Assembly: GCF_001679325.1 (NCBI RefSeq)
Contig: NZ_LZMX01000002.1
Source of the DNA: Haemophilus_D parainfluenzae_AD
GTDB lineage: Bacteria; Pseudomonadota; Gammaproteobacteria; Enterobacterales; Pasteurellaceae
Length of the DNA stretch: 64,000 nucleotides
Strand: one strand, 5' to 3'
In this document: positions 51,940 to 60,744 of the stretch, one piece after another
How the letters are laid out: every line of letters starts with the position of its first letter
How positions within the stretch are numbered: position 1 is the first letter of the stretch
Notes under the pieces: generated by a model
Database searches by the model: none
Seen by the model: only the letters and a program-made list of their open reading frames with translations
Told to the model about the DNA's origin: nothing
Made by a program: the position numbers and the translations under genes

Positions 51940-52353
51940 ATGAAAATTGGTCAGCTAGCCAACATTGTTGGCTGTACGGTGGAAGCCGTACGTTTCTATG
52001 AAAAACAAGGATTGATTGAACCCGCTAAGCGAACAAGTGGTAATTTTCGCGTTTATACGGAAGAGCATTTGAAACAACTTTCTTTTATTTGCTATTGCCG
52101 CAGTTTGGATATTTCACTAAAAGAAATCAAAATGTTGCTCAATCCTCAATGTGCTACTCAAGAGCAGGAAAGAGAAATTAATGAGTTGCTAGATCGACAT
52201 ATTCGAGAAGTATCAAAACGGATCCATGAATTGGCTCACTTGAGAATTCGCTTAATTCAGCTCAAAGGCAAATGTAGCCAGTTTGAACAAAATAATGATT
52301 TAATGAATACTTTATTGCAACATAGCGGCATTAATTTTGTGCCACTAAAATGA
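51940..52353 (+). CDS. nimR: MerR-family nickel regulator NimR
   Basis: A 137-residue MerR-type regulator: winged HTH in residues 1-70 (MKIGQLANIVGCTVEAVRFY), a dimerising coiled coil (75-120) and a metal loop with Cys near 78 (NPQCATQ) and near 113 (GKCSQF). It resembles CadR/PbrR-type proteins, but its place opposite nikKLMQO matches NimR of H. influenzae, which activates nickel uptake. No clear ribosome site precedes ATG 51940, so the message may be leaderless or weakly translated. Confidence 0.85.
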   Translation: MKIGQLANIVGCTVEAVRFYEKQGLIEPAKRTSGNFRVYTEEHLKQLSFICYCRSLDISLKEIKMLLNPQCATQEQEREINELLDRHIREVSKRIHELAHLRIRLIQLKGKCSQFEQNNDLMNTLLQHSGINFVPLK

Positions 52354-52489
52354 TTTCTTGTACGAGTACCAGTAAAAATTTTTCACACAACGTTTAAATA
52401 TCAAGCAACGAAACACAGAAATGCTGAAAATAAACATTAAAAAAGAGTAGAATTGGAAGAAACTGCTTTTTTATTTTAAGGAGAAAATC

Positions 52490-52831
52490 ATGCATGAGAT
52501 GTCTCTCTGTCAGAATATTATGGAAATTATTGATCAACAAAAGAAAAAGCATGAAATCCATGAAGTGACAGATATTTGGCTAGAAATTGGGGCGCTGTCT
52601 TGTGTCGAGCAAAGTGCGGTAGAATTTTGCTTTGAAATTATGCGAAAAGATACCGTTGCTGAAAACTGTCAGTTACATTTTATTCATTTACCTGCGATTG
52701 CATGGTGCTGGCAATGTCAAAAGGAAGTTGAGATTGAAGCCTATCAAGATTGCTGTCCACATTGTCACAGTGCATGTTTACAACGTCGAAGTGGCACCGA
52801 ATTTAGAGTGAAAGAAATTGCCGTAAAATAG
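52490..52831 (+). CDS. hypA: Hydrogenase nickel-insertion protein HypA
   Basis: A 113-residue nickel metallochaperone that hands Ni(II) to the hydrogenase large subunit together with HypB. It starts MHEMSL with the nickel-binding His2, and its zinc site is formed by CWQC near residue 73 and CPHC near 89. AAGGAG lies seven bases upstream. It is 186 bases before hypB, so hypB may have its own promoter. Confidence 0.95.
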   Translation: MHEMSLCQNIMEIIDQQKKKHEIHEVTDIWLEIGALSCVEQSAVEFCFEIMRKDTVAENCQLHFIHLPAIAWCWQCQKEVEIEAYQDCCPHCHSACLQRRSGTEFRVKEIAVK

Positions 52832-52940
52832 CAAGACGTCTAAATTGGCAAATTTAACCTGATCTTTTGAATATAAAATACGCTAACTACTTGATAGTAT
52901 GTATTTATCTCTCTTCAAAGAATATATTTAAGATAGAGAA

Positions 52941-52971
52941 TATGGTATTCTAACGCATGTGAATTACCATA
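52941..52971. promoter_or_regulatory. Imperfect dyad in the hypA-hypB gap
   Basis: TATGGTATTC, ten bases, GAATTACCATA: arms that are complementary apart from one extra base. It lies about 50-75 bases before hypB in a 186-base gap and could be an operator or leader hairpin. It does not match the NikR consensus. Confidence 0.4.
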
Positions 52972-53017
52972 GATTCTAAGTATTTACAGAATAAACGAAA
53001 CATTATTGAGGTGACTT

Positions 53018-53824
53018 ATGTGTACAACCTGTGGCTGTGGCCATCCAGACCAAGTCAGAATCGGAGAATTACCGCATGTTCATAATGATTCCAATGCGCA
53101 ACATGCAACAAAACTACCTAATTTTTCTCACTCCTCCTTCCGCATGCCAGACTTTCCACAACAAGAAGAAACCCAGCAACGATTACTGAAAGTAGAACAA
53201 GATATTCTTGGTGCCAACAATCAATTAGCCGATATGAATCGTCGCTTTTTCGCGAATCAACATATTTTGGCACTTAATCTTGTTTCAAGTCCAGGTTCAG
53301 GCAAAACAACTTTATTGACGACCACACTAAATGCATTAAAAAATGACTATCCTTGTTATGTGATCGAAGGGGATCAACAAACAGAAAATGATGCGGATCG
53401 TATTCGTCAAACGGGTGTGCCGGCGATTCAAGTTAATACAGGAAAAGGTTGTCATTTAGATGCACAAATGATTGGTAATGCATTGGTGAAATTGCAGCCA
53501 CAGGAAAATAGTCTGATGTTTATTGAAAATGTCGGAAACCTAGTTTGTCCATCAGAATTTGATTTAGGTGAGCATGCCAAAGTAGTGATTTTATCTGTGA
53601 CAGAAGGCGAAGATAAACCACTCAAATATCCACATATGTTTGCGGCTTCGAAGTTAATGATTTTAAACAAAGTGGATTTACTGCCGTACTTAAATTTTGA
53701 TGTGGAAAAATGTATTGCTTATGCGAAACAAGTGAATCCAACAATTGAGGTTATCCAGTTGTCTTCTCAAAGTGGAGAAGGGTTACAGCAATGGCTAGAC
53801 TGGTTAAAAGCGCAAGAACGATAG
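53018..53824 (+). CDS. hypB: Hydrogenase nickel-incorporation GTPase HypB
   Basis: A 268-residue SIMIBI-class GTPase. The N-terminus MCTTCGCG is the high-affinity nickel site (CxxCGC) seen in E. coli HypB; the histidine stretch after it is short. The GTPase domain has the P-loop SSPGSGKTTLL near residue 90, GKGCHLDAQM and NLVCPSEFDLGE (metal and switch region) and NKVDLLPY. hypD follows after nine bases. Confidence 0.96.
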   Translation: MCTTCGCGHPDQVRIGELPHVHNDSNAQHATKLPNFSHSSFRMPDFPQQEETQQRLLKVEQDILGANNQLADMNRRFFANQHILALNLVSSPGSGKTTLLTTTLNALKNDYPCYVIEGDQQTENDADRIRQTGVPAIQVNTGKGCHLDAQMIGNALVKLQPQENSLMFIENVGNLVCPSEFDLGEHAKVVILSVTEGEDKPLKYPHMFAASKLMILNKVDLLPYLNFDVEKCIAYAKQVNPTIEVIQLSSQSGEGLQQWLDWLKAQER

Positions 53825-53833
53825 GAGCATCAA

Positions 53834-54946
53834 ATGCAGTTTGTTGATGAATTTCGTGATCCTGAACTGGCTAAAAGTCTGTTGCAGCGGTTACAAAAAA
53901 TAATGGAAAACCAACCGCACTTTACGCCAGAAAATCCGTTATATCTGATGGAGGTCTGTGGCGGACATACTCATACCATTTTTAAATTTGGGCTGGATCG
54001 CTTATTACCCAAAAGTATTGAATTTATTCACGGTCCAGGCTGCCCGGTGTGTGTATTACCGATGGGGCGAATTGATGTATGTATTGAGATTGCTCGTCGT
54101 CCAGAAGTAATTTTCTGTACTTTCGGTGATGCCATGCGAGTACGTGGACGTTTAGGTTCATTATTAGAAGCTAAAGCACAGGGCGCAGATGTTCGAATCG
54201 TTTATTCGCCGCTCGATGCATTGAATATTGCATCAAATAATCCAGATAAAAAAGTGGTGTTCTTTTCACTCGGTTTTGAAACGACGATGCCGAGTGCTGC
54301 AATTACCTTGCAACAAGCGAAAAAACAGCAGGTAAAAAACTTTTTTGTGGTATGTCAAAATATCACTATCATCCCAACATTACACAGCTTATTATCACAA
54401 GGACAAGTCAAAATTGACGGCTTTCTTGCACCAGGTCATGTCAGCATGGTGATTGGTTCTGAACCTTATCAGGAATTGTGTGATACCTACCATAAGCCTT
54501 TTGTGATCACTGGTTTTGAGCCTTTAGATATCCTACAAGCAATTTTAATGTTGGTGACACAGATTGTTGAAAAACGCTGTGAAGTGGAAAATCAGTATAA
54601 ACGTATCGTACACCAACATGGCAATGAGTTAGCACAACAGGCAATCAGTGAAGTGTTCCGCTTGAAAGCCAGCAGTGAATGGCGTGGATTAGGCGAAATT
54701 GCGGAATCGGGTGTTGAACTGACAGATGATTATCAATGCTTTGATGCAGAAGCGCATTTTGCTTGCCAGCCACATCAAGTTGCCGATGATCCTGATTCTC
54801 GCTGCGGTGATGTACTGATCGGAAAATGTAAGCCGGCGGATTGCCCATTATTTGCTAAAAAATGTAATCCTGACAATGCTTATGGTGCATTGATGGTGTC
54901 TTCCGAAGGGGCATGTGCGGCCTATTATCAATATAGACGGGAATAA
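53834..54946 (+). CDS. hypD: Hydrogenase maturation iron-sulfur protein HypD
   Basis: A 370-residue scaffold on which, with HypC, the Fe(CN)2CO group is built. The conserved segments are present: VCGGHTHTIFKFGL near residue 40, HGPGCPVCVLP near 70, and near the C-terminus the 4Fe-4S cysteines in SRCGDVLIGKCKPADCPLF. AGGAG lies six bases before the ATG. It is in the hypBDE operon. Confidence 0.97.
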   Translation: MQFVDEFRDPELAKSLLQRLQKIMENQPHFTPENPLYLMEVCGGHTHTIFKFGLDRLLPKSIEFIHGPGCPVCVLPMGRIDVCIEIARRPEVIFCTFGDAMRVRGRLGSLLEAKAQGADVRIVYSPLDALNIASNNPDKKVVFFSLGFETTMPSAAITLQQAKKQQVKNFFVVCQNITIIPTLHSLLSQGQVKIDGFLAPGHVSMVIGSEPYQELCDTYHKPFVITGFEPLDILQAILMLVTQIVEKRCEVENQYKRIVHQHGNELAQQAISEVFRLKASSEWRGLGEIAESGVELTDDYQCFDAEAHFACQPHQVADDPDSRCGDVLIGKCKPADCPLFAKKCNPDNAYGALMVSSEGACAAYYQYRRE

Positions 54947-54950
54947 AACA

Positions 54951-55964
54951 ATGACTGATTTTATTACAATGGCACACGGAAATGGTGGTGCCACAATGCA
55001 AGAGTTGATCCGCGATTATTTTGTCGAGGCATTTGATAATCCAATACTTTCACAAGGCGAAGATCAGGCTCGTATTGCTTTACAAGAGTTAGATGCTTTA
55101 GGTGGAACATTGTCATTTTCTACCGATAGTTTTGTGATTGATCCGATTTTTTTCCCTGGTGGCGACATTGGTAAACTCGCTGTATGTGGTACCGCTAACG
55201 ATGTAGCGGTATGCGGTGCCGTACCAAAATATTTGTCTTGTGGCTTTATTTTGGAAGAAGGCTTACCACTGGAAACTTTAAAAAAATTGATTCAATCTAT
55301 GGCAAAAGCCTGTCAGTCAGCCGGTATTCAAGTGGTAACAGGTGATACCAAAGTAGTACAAAAAGGCGCGATAGATAAAGTGTTTATCAATACAGCCGGT
55401 ATTGGTGTTATTCCAAACGGACTCGACTGGGGCGTGCATCGCATTCAACCAGGTGATCAGATTATCGTGAGTGGTACTTTGGGTGATCATGGTGCAACCA
55501 TTTTGAATTTACGTGAAAATCTTGGTATTCAAACGGATTTACGCAGTGATTGTGCTGTGCTTGCCCCGCTTATTGATTGTATTCGTCCGATTGAAGGGGT
55601 GAAAGCTGTACGCGATGCGACCCGTGGTGGTGTGAATGCGGTACTTCACGAATTTGCACAGGCACAAAAAGTAGGGATTCAAATTGATGAAACGGTATTA
55701 CCAATTCGTCAGGAAGTACGTGGTATTTGCGAATTACTCGGTTTGGATGCATTAAATTTTGCCAATGAAGGCAAACTGGTGATTGTGGTGGATAAAGAAA
55801 AAACAGCTGAAATTCTGACCGCACTTCGTAGCCATCCATTAGGTGAAAATGCGACCATAATCGGCGAGGTAACGACTGATGGTAAAGTTCGAGCAGTTGG
55901 TCTTTTCGGTCAAAGTCGTTTATTAGACTTACCACGCAACGAACCTTTACCACGAATCTGTTAA
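54951..55964 (+). CDS. hypE: Hydrogenase maturation dehydratase HypE
   Basis: A 337-residue PurM-like ATPase that dehydrates the carbamoyl group on its C-terminal cysteine to thiocyanate. It ends PRIC with that cysteine as the last residue. GGDIGKLAVCGTANDVAVCGA (in two parts near residue 65) and TRGGVNAVLHEF near 223 are family segments. I chose ATG 54951 (MTDFITMAHGNGG), four bases after the hypD stop; the frame is open a little upstream, inside hypD. Confidence 0.97.
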   Translation: MTDFITMAHGNGGATMQELIRDYFVEAFDNPILSQGEDQARIALQELDALGGTLSFSTDSFVIDPIFFPGGDIGKLAVCGTANDVAVCGAVPKYLSCGFILEEGLPLETLKKLIQSMAKACQSAGIQVVTGDTKVVQKGAIDKVFINTAGIGVIPNGLDWGVHRIQPGDQIIVSGTLGDHGATILNLRENLGIQTDLRSDCAVLAPLIDCIRPIEGVKAVRDATRGGVNAVLHEFAQAQKVGIQIDETVLPIRQEVRGICELLGLDALNFANEGKLVIVVDKEKTAEILTALRSHPLGENATIIGEVTTDGKVRAVGLFGQSRLLDLPRNEPLPRIC

Positions 55965-55967
55965 GCA

Positions 55968-56000
55968 AAAACCGGTTTAATTTAAAATTAAACCGGTTTT
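55968..56000 (+). terminator. Terminator of hypBDE
   Basis: AAAACCGGTTTAA and TTAAACCGGTTTT form a long stem with an A+T-rich loop directly after hypE and end in T4. Confidence 0.88.
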
Positions 56001-56031
56001 AGTTTGTAAATTGATATGTGTGAGAAGAGTG

Positions 56032-56355
56032 CTATTTTTTCCAAATAACGTGGAATTCACGATCTTCTTCTCGGTGTGAAATTAAGAATTTCGCAAACAC
56101 ATCATCCATTTCATCTTTCTCATTTACTAATCCGACCCAAACTTCAGCAAAAGCCTCAGGATCGATTAACACCCCAATTTCTTGTTCCCAATCATCGGCA
56201 GTTTCGACAAACTCGACTGCACCACGATCTTCAAATTGCAGATTGAATAGCATAATATCAGCGGGATCGAGATTTTCGCCTGCCATCTCTAAGAAAATAT
56301 CATAAGCAAGATCAATCGCTGCATCTGGATCGAGTTTTTGAATATCAGTTGTCAT
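56032..56355 (-). CDS. DUF440 putative double-stranded-DNA mimic protein (YciU family)
   Basis: A very acidic 107-residue protein with LAYDIFLEMAGENLDPADIM near residue 15 and DVFAKFLISHREEDREFHVI at the end, as in E. coli YciU and H. influenzae HI1450. The HI1450 structure was proposed to mimic DNA and bind proteins such as HU. ATG 56355 has AAGGA seven bases upstream; an upstream ATG adds unrelated residues. It stands alone. Confidence 0.9.
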   Translation of the reverse strand: MTTDIQKLDPDAAIDLAYDIFLEMAGENLDPADIMLFNLQFEDRGAVEFVETADDWEQEIGVLIDPEAFAEVWVGLVNEKDEMDDVFAKFLISHREEDREFHVIWKK

Positions 56356-56451
56356 TGGGTTTTCCTTCATCAAGTCAATTGCGCGTATGATACCGCAAGA
56401 AACAGAAAACAAAAAGTGCGGTCAAATTCATCTATATTTTGCTTATAGTAG

Positions 56452-57312
56452 TTAAACCTCAACTCGTTTTCCTATATCTTTCAAATTAGAAAATTGCTCG
56501 AGTAATCGAGGTGCATCATCAAGACTAATCGCAAATGTCCAAAGATAAGTAATTACTGCATAAATATGCCCAGCTTGCACACCTTTAGTTGTGGCTAAAT
56601 TAACTACAGCGACACCAAATAAAATAGCTGATGCAATGCCAATCCATAAATAACCCGTTGCTTCACGATTAGATAAACGGATACGTAAATAGGCGAGCCA
56701 GTCATAATGTTTATTTAAGTGATAATTGCTTTTTTGTTCAATTACGTTGACTTCTTTTTCTAACCGATCGTTAAGCTTTAAATAAAGCAAATCATTTGTT
56801 TTTGAGTATTTAGGTAATAAAAGACCAAAAAACACCAATATTAAACAAGCCGTTATGCCAGACCAAAATTCTAGCCACAATAGCATTATAGCCGCACCAA
56901 CGATGGAAAAACTCGACATAATTAATGTTGGTAGATGTTGTTCAAAAAAGTCCACAAATTGACGTGATAATGCTACACGAGCAGTAATTGCTGAGATGTT
57001 TAATCCTTTCTCTCGTTGGTTAATGATAACCGGCACGGCAAGCTCTGCGTAAATACGAGCAAAACTACGAGTGTCTACTGCACGGCGAGCTGCACCAATT
57101 CCCCAAATGATAAGCACTAAAAGGGAATAGCTAAGTGAAAGCAACACATCTCCATTCATTATTGCATTAACAGCAAAGCCCCCAAAAACGGGATAAGTAA
57201 TAAAGAGAATGTTCTCTAATGTGACCAAGCTAAAAGTAAAAAAAAGACGTTTTTTGTTGTTTTTGGCGATTGATTTAATATTTTCTATCGCATTTGAAGT
57301 TATTTTAGTCAT
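56452..57312 (-). CDS. ABC-transporter six-helix membrane domain protein without ATPase
   Basis: A 286-residue protein made of one ABC exporter transmembrane domain (about six hydrophobic segments; intracellular loop region with TRSFARIYAELAVPVIINQR). The nucleotide-binding half is absent: the frame ends after the last helix with no Walker motifs, and no ATPase gene lies nearby. Comparable stand-alone proteins are annotated in Haemophilus. It faces a MarR regulator across a long dyad. ATG 57345 is an alternative start. Function and partner are unknown. Confidence 0.8.
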   Translation of the reverse strand: MTKITSNAIENIKSIAKNNKKRLFFTFSLVTLENILFITYPVFGGFAVNAIMNGDVLLSLSYSLLVLIIWGIGAARRAVDTRSFARIYAELAVPVIINQREKGLNISAITARVALSRQFVDFFEQHLPTLIMSSFSIVGAAIMLLWLEFWSGITACLILVFFGLLLPKYSKTNDLLYLKLNDRLEKEVNVIEQKSNYHLNKHYDWLAYLRIRLSNREATGYLWIGIASAILFGVAVVNLATTKGVQAGHIYAVITYLWTFAISLDDAPRLLEQFSNLKDIGKRVEV

Positions 57313-57350
57313 AAAGATATAGTCCAATAATTTACTAAATTGCATAAATT

Positions 57351-57393
57351 ATAGTCTCAAAAGTTACTAAAATAAAGTAAATTTTAAGACTAT
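57351..57393. promoter_or_regulatory. Large operator-like dyad between the ABC gene and the MarR gene
   Basis: The arms at 57351-57368 and 57376-57393, both beginning ATAGTCT toward the outside, match at 16 of 18 positions in inverted orientation around a 7-base A+T spacer. Its position next to the ABC gene start suggests binding by the MarR-type protein at 57449. Confidence 0.7.
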
Positions 57394-57448
57394 GTTTTTA
57401 TGATTGAAATGATAGAATAAGACAAACAGAGAAAGTTGAGGGATAGAA

Positions 57449-57880
57449 ATGAATAATTTTGAGTTGCTTGATAAGCACATTTCAGAAATTGATGAGGTGC
57501 TGGATACATGGATTGAGCAGAAATTTTTACTTAATTACAATCATTTTGCTGTGCTCTATTGTTTAGCTAGTGCTGAAAATGGACAATGCACACAAAAGCA
57601 AATTTGTGATGAATGGTATCTGCCAAAACAAACCGTGTTTAATATTTGCAAAGAATTTCGAGAAAAAGGATGGATTGAATTTTATCCGAGTTCAACAGAT
57701 AAACGTGAAAGGATTATGCAATTAACAAATGCAGGTAAATTGCAAGCAGAACCGATTTATGAGGCGACCACAGAAATGTTTGAGAACGCATTTAATGTAT
57801 TTGGAAAGCAGAAATCTTCTCAACTTTTTGCATTAATGTCTGAATTTTCCCAAATCTGTCGAAATGTAATGAATAAATAA
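57449..57880 (+). CDS. MarR-family transcription regulator
   Basis: A 143-residue winged-helix protein: LPKQTVFNICKEFREKGWIE near residue 57 is the recognition helix, followed by the wing SSTDKRERIMQLTNAG. MarR proteins usually repress a neighbouring efflux gene and respond to small aromatic compounds; the divergent ABC membrane protein is the likely target. The ligand is unknown. Confidence 0.9.
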   Translation: MNNFELLDKHISEIDEVLDTWIEQKFLLNYNHFAVLYCLASAENGQCTQKQICDEWYLPKQTVFNICKEFREKGWIEFYPSSTDKRERIMQLTNAGKLQAEPIYEATTEMFENAFNVFGKQKSSQLFALMSEFSQICRNVMNK

Positions 57881-57924
57881 AAAGTGCGGTCAAATCATCG
57901 TTGTTTTTTGACCGCACTTATTTT
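57881..57924. terminator. Uptake-signal terminator between the MarR gene and ppc
   Basis: AAAGTGCGGTCAAA and TTTGACCGCACTT form a 13-bp stem with a 12-base loop and flanking A/T tracts, directly behind the MarR stop codon and between convergent genes. Confidence 0.88.
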
Positions 57925-57936
57925 TAGTTGCTGTAA

Positions 57937-60576
57937 CTAGCCCGTATTTCGCATACCTGCTGCAATACCGGTGATGGTAATCATCAAGGCTTGCTCGACA
58001 TCAGGGCTTGGGTTTTCAGGCAATTCACGGAAACGACGGAGCAATTCCACTTGAAGGAGATTGAGCGGATCCGTATAAACATTACGTAATGCAATAGAAT
58101 CTGCGATCCACGGCAAGTCCGCCATTAATTCATCTTTGTGAGAAAGCGAAAGCACGGTTTTGATATCCGCATTGAGTTGGTTACGCAGATTTTCACCTAA
58201 ATACCAAAGCTCTTTTTTCACTAAGTTATGATCATATTGCTCAGAAAGCCAAGTATCGGTTTTACTGAACACCATTTCTAACATACCCACGCGAGTAGAG
58301 AAAAATGGCCAAGCTTTGCACATTTCTTCAATAATATGGCCTTTGCCTTCATCCACAATTTTTTGAATTGCCGCACCTGCACCAAGCCATGCCGGTAGCA
58401 TTAAGCGGTTTTGCATCCAAGCAAAAATCCATGGAATGGCACGCAAGCTTTCTACGCCCCCATTTGGATTACGTTTTGCAGGACGAGAGCCAAGTGGTAG
58501 TTTAGACAGTTCTTGTTCCGGTGTGGCACTGCGGAAATAAGGCACGAAGTCTTTATCACCACGAACAACACTACGGTAAATGTCGCATGAAGTAGCGGAA
58601 AGTTCATCCATCACAGTACGCCATTCTGCTTTTGGTTCTGGCGGTGGAAGTAAGTTTGCTTCCAAAATTGCACTCGCATAAAGATCAAAGGTTTCAACCG
58701 CAACTTCTGGTAAACCAAGTTTAAAGCGGATCATTTCCCCTTGTTCAGTCACGCGTAAACCATTTTTGAGTGAGCGTGGTGGCTGAGAAAGTAATGCTGC
58801 ATGTGCAGGCGCACCACCTCGACCGATTGTACCACCACGACCATGGAATAAAGTGAGTTCAATACCTAGCTCTTCGGTTAAATTGACTAACGCTTCTTGT
58901 GCACGATATTGTGCCCATGAAGCAGCCATCATACCTGCATCTTTGGCAGAATCAGAATAACCAATCATCACCATTTGATGATTGTTAATCACGCCACGAT
59001 ACCAACCAATATTGAATAATTGACGCATGACTCTTTCAGAAGCATCTAAGTCATCTAAGGTTTCAAAGAGTGGTACGACAGGAATATGATAAGGCACGCC
59101 CGCTTCTTTTAGTAATAAATGCACGGCAAGCACATCAGAGGCACTTCTCGCCATGGAAATAATATAGCAAGCAATTACACCTTGTTTTTGTTGTGCAATA
59201 ACTTTGCACGTCTCTAAAATTTCTTGGGTTTCTGCAGACGGCTTCCAATGGGTTGGAATTAATGGGCGACGAGAATTCAATTCACGTACTAAGAAAGATT
59301 GTTTCTCTGCCTCGCTCCACTGTGCATAATCACCAATGCCAAGATAACGGGTGATTTCTGCAATAGCATCTGTATGGCGAGTACTTTCTTGACGGATATC
59401 CATTTGTGAAAGAGTGACACCAAAACAGCGAATGCGATGTAAAATATCCAATAAGGAACCATTGGCAATAATACGCATGCCGCATGCCATCAATGATTGA
59501 TAGCAGTCATAGAGTGGTTCCCAAAGCTGATTATCTTCCATGATAATATCCGCTTGGTTTACGCGTGGCGGACGATTTGCCATGCAATCATCAAAGTAAT
59601 CAAGGGTCGCGATAAGTTTTGCGCGAAGTTCTTTGACCACAAAACGATAAGGCTCTAAATGCTCACCATATTTTGCGGTAAATTCTGGTGTGCATTTGAC
59701 CATGGATAATTCATCGGCAAGGGATTTGATGTCATTTAAGAATAAATCAGCTGCTTTCCAACGAGCAAGATAGAGGACTTGTTGGGTGATTTTTGAGGTA
59801 ACGAATGGATTTCCATCACGGTCACCGCCCATCCAAGAAGAAATTCTGACAGGACGTAAGCCCACGGGTAAGTCGTAGCCTAAGAATTCACGAGCATGTT
59901 CATTTAATTGACGTAAGAATTCCGGCACGCCTTGCCATAGGCTGTTTTCAATCATCGCATAGCCCCATTTTGCTTCATCGAATGGGGTAGGGCGAACTGT
60001 ACGGATCTCATTGGTATGCCACGCTTCAGCAATTAAACGAAGCAATAAGCGTTCAATAATACCTCGTTCTTTAGGTGTTAAATCATCATGCTCTAATTTG
60101 CTTAAGCATTTATTAATCTCAACGTGTTTATGCACTAAAGAACGACGTGTAGTTTCGGTTGGATGTGCCGTTAATACAAGCTCAATAAGCAAGTTTTCAA
60201 CGGTTTTGTAAACCTCTTCTTTTGAGGCATTTTGTGCTTTTAAACGTTGAAATAACGCACTCAATGAACGGTTAGAGGATTGTAAATCTTTATGTTGGCG
60301 AGAGACGGTTTGGTATTGTTCAGCAATATTCGTTAAGTTAAGAAAATGGCTGAATGCACGCGCAACAGGAATAATATTTTCATTTGAAATGGTGGAAAGG
60401 GTATCCAACAATGTTTTACGTGCCAGGCTATCGCCTGCTCGAGATTGTTTGGACAATTGACGAACATTTTCAATTAAGGTGAGAATGTCTTCGCCTTGTG
60501 CATCATTAATGGTTTCACCAAGAAAACGCCCTAACATATTAATGTTATGGCGGAGAGTGCGATACTCATTAGTCAT
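57937..60576 (-). CDS. ppc: Phosphoenolpyruvate carboxylase
   Basis: Ppc carboxylates PEP to oxaloacetate to refill the citric acid cycle, important in Haemophilus, whose cycle is incomplete. The 879-residue protein shows the catalytic His138 in LTAHPTETTRRS, the lysine motif GYSDSAKDAGMMAASW near 540, the FHGRGGTIGRGGAP loop near 580 and the conserved C-terminus GMRNTG. It lies directly downstream of purR but each has its own terminator. Confidence 0.98.
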   Translation of the reverse strand: MTNEYRTLRHNINMLGRFLGETINDAQGEDILTLIENVRQLSKQSRAGDSLARKTLLDTLSTISNENIIPVARAFSHFLNLTNIAEQYQTVSRQHKDLQSSNRSLSALFQRLKAQNASKEEVYKTVENLLIELVLTAHPTETTRRSLVHKHVEINKCLSKLEHDDLTPKERGIIERLLLRLIAEAWHTNEIRTVRPTPFDEAKWGYAMIENSLWQGVPEFLRQLNEHAREFLGYDLPVGLRPVRISSWMGGDRDGNPFVTSKITQQVLYLARWKAADLFLNDIKSLADELSMVKCTPEFTAKYGEHLEPYRFVVKELRAKLIATLDYFDDCMANRPPRVNQADIIMEDNQLWEPLYDCYQSLMACGMRIIANGSLLDILHRIRCFGVTLSQMDIRQESTRHTDAIAEITRYLGIGDYAQWSEAEKQSFLVRELNSRRPLIPTHWKPSAETQEILETCKVIAQQKQGVIACYIISMARSASDVLAVHLLLKEAGVPYHIPVVPLFETLDDLDASERVMRQLFNIGWYRGVINNHQMVMIGYSDSAKDAGMMAASWAQYRAQEALVNLTEELGIELTLFHGRGGTIGRGGAPAHAALLSQPPRSLKNGLRVTEQGEMIRFKLGLPEVAVETFDLYASAILEANLLPPPEPKAEWRTVMDELSATSCDIYRSVVRGDKDFVPYFRSATPEQELSKLPLGSRPAKRNPNGGVESLRAIPWIFAWMQNRLMLPAWLGAGAAIQKIVDEGKGHIIEEMCKAWPFFSTRVGMLEMVFSKTDTWLSEQYDHNLVKKELWYLGENLRNQLNADIKTVLSLSHKDELMADLPWIADSIALRNVYTDPLNLLQVELLRRFRELPENPSPDVEQALMITITGIAAGMRNTG

Positions 60577-60689
60577 ATATAAACTCCGATAAAAATAAAA
60601 CTAGGAGAGATATAACCAAAAATATGTATCGGGATCAAATGGTATACGTCAAAAACTTGAATTAAATCAATAAAGGCTAAAATAAGTAA

Positions 60690-60730
60690 AAAAACGACCG
60701 CACTTTTTAGATAAAATTCAAAGTGCGGTC
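60690..60730 (-). terminator. Uptake-signal terminator of purR
   Basis: GACCGCACTTT (60696-60706) and AAAGTGCGGTC (60720-60730) form an 11-bp stem with a 13-base loop; on the minus strand a T-run follows. Confidence 0.88.
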
Positions 60731-60744
60731 AAAAAGTTTAATGT

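Noticed and set aside
52380..52489. FNR site before hypA (near TTTAAATATCAAG)
   Set aside because: Only one half-site (ATCAA) is good; the other half does not match.
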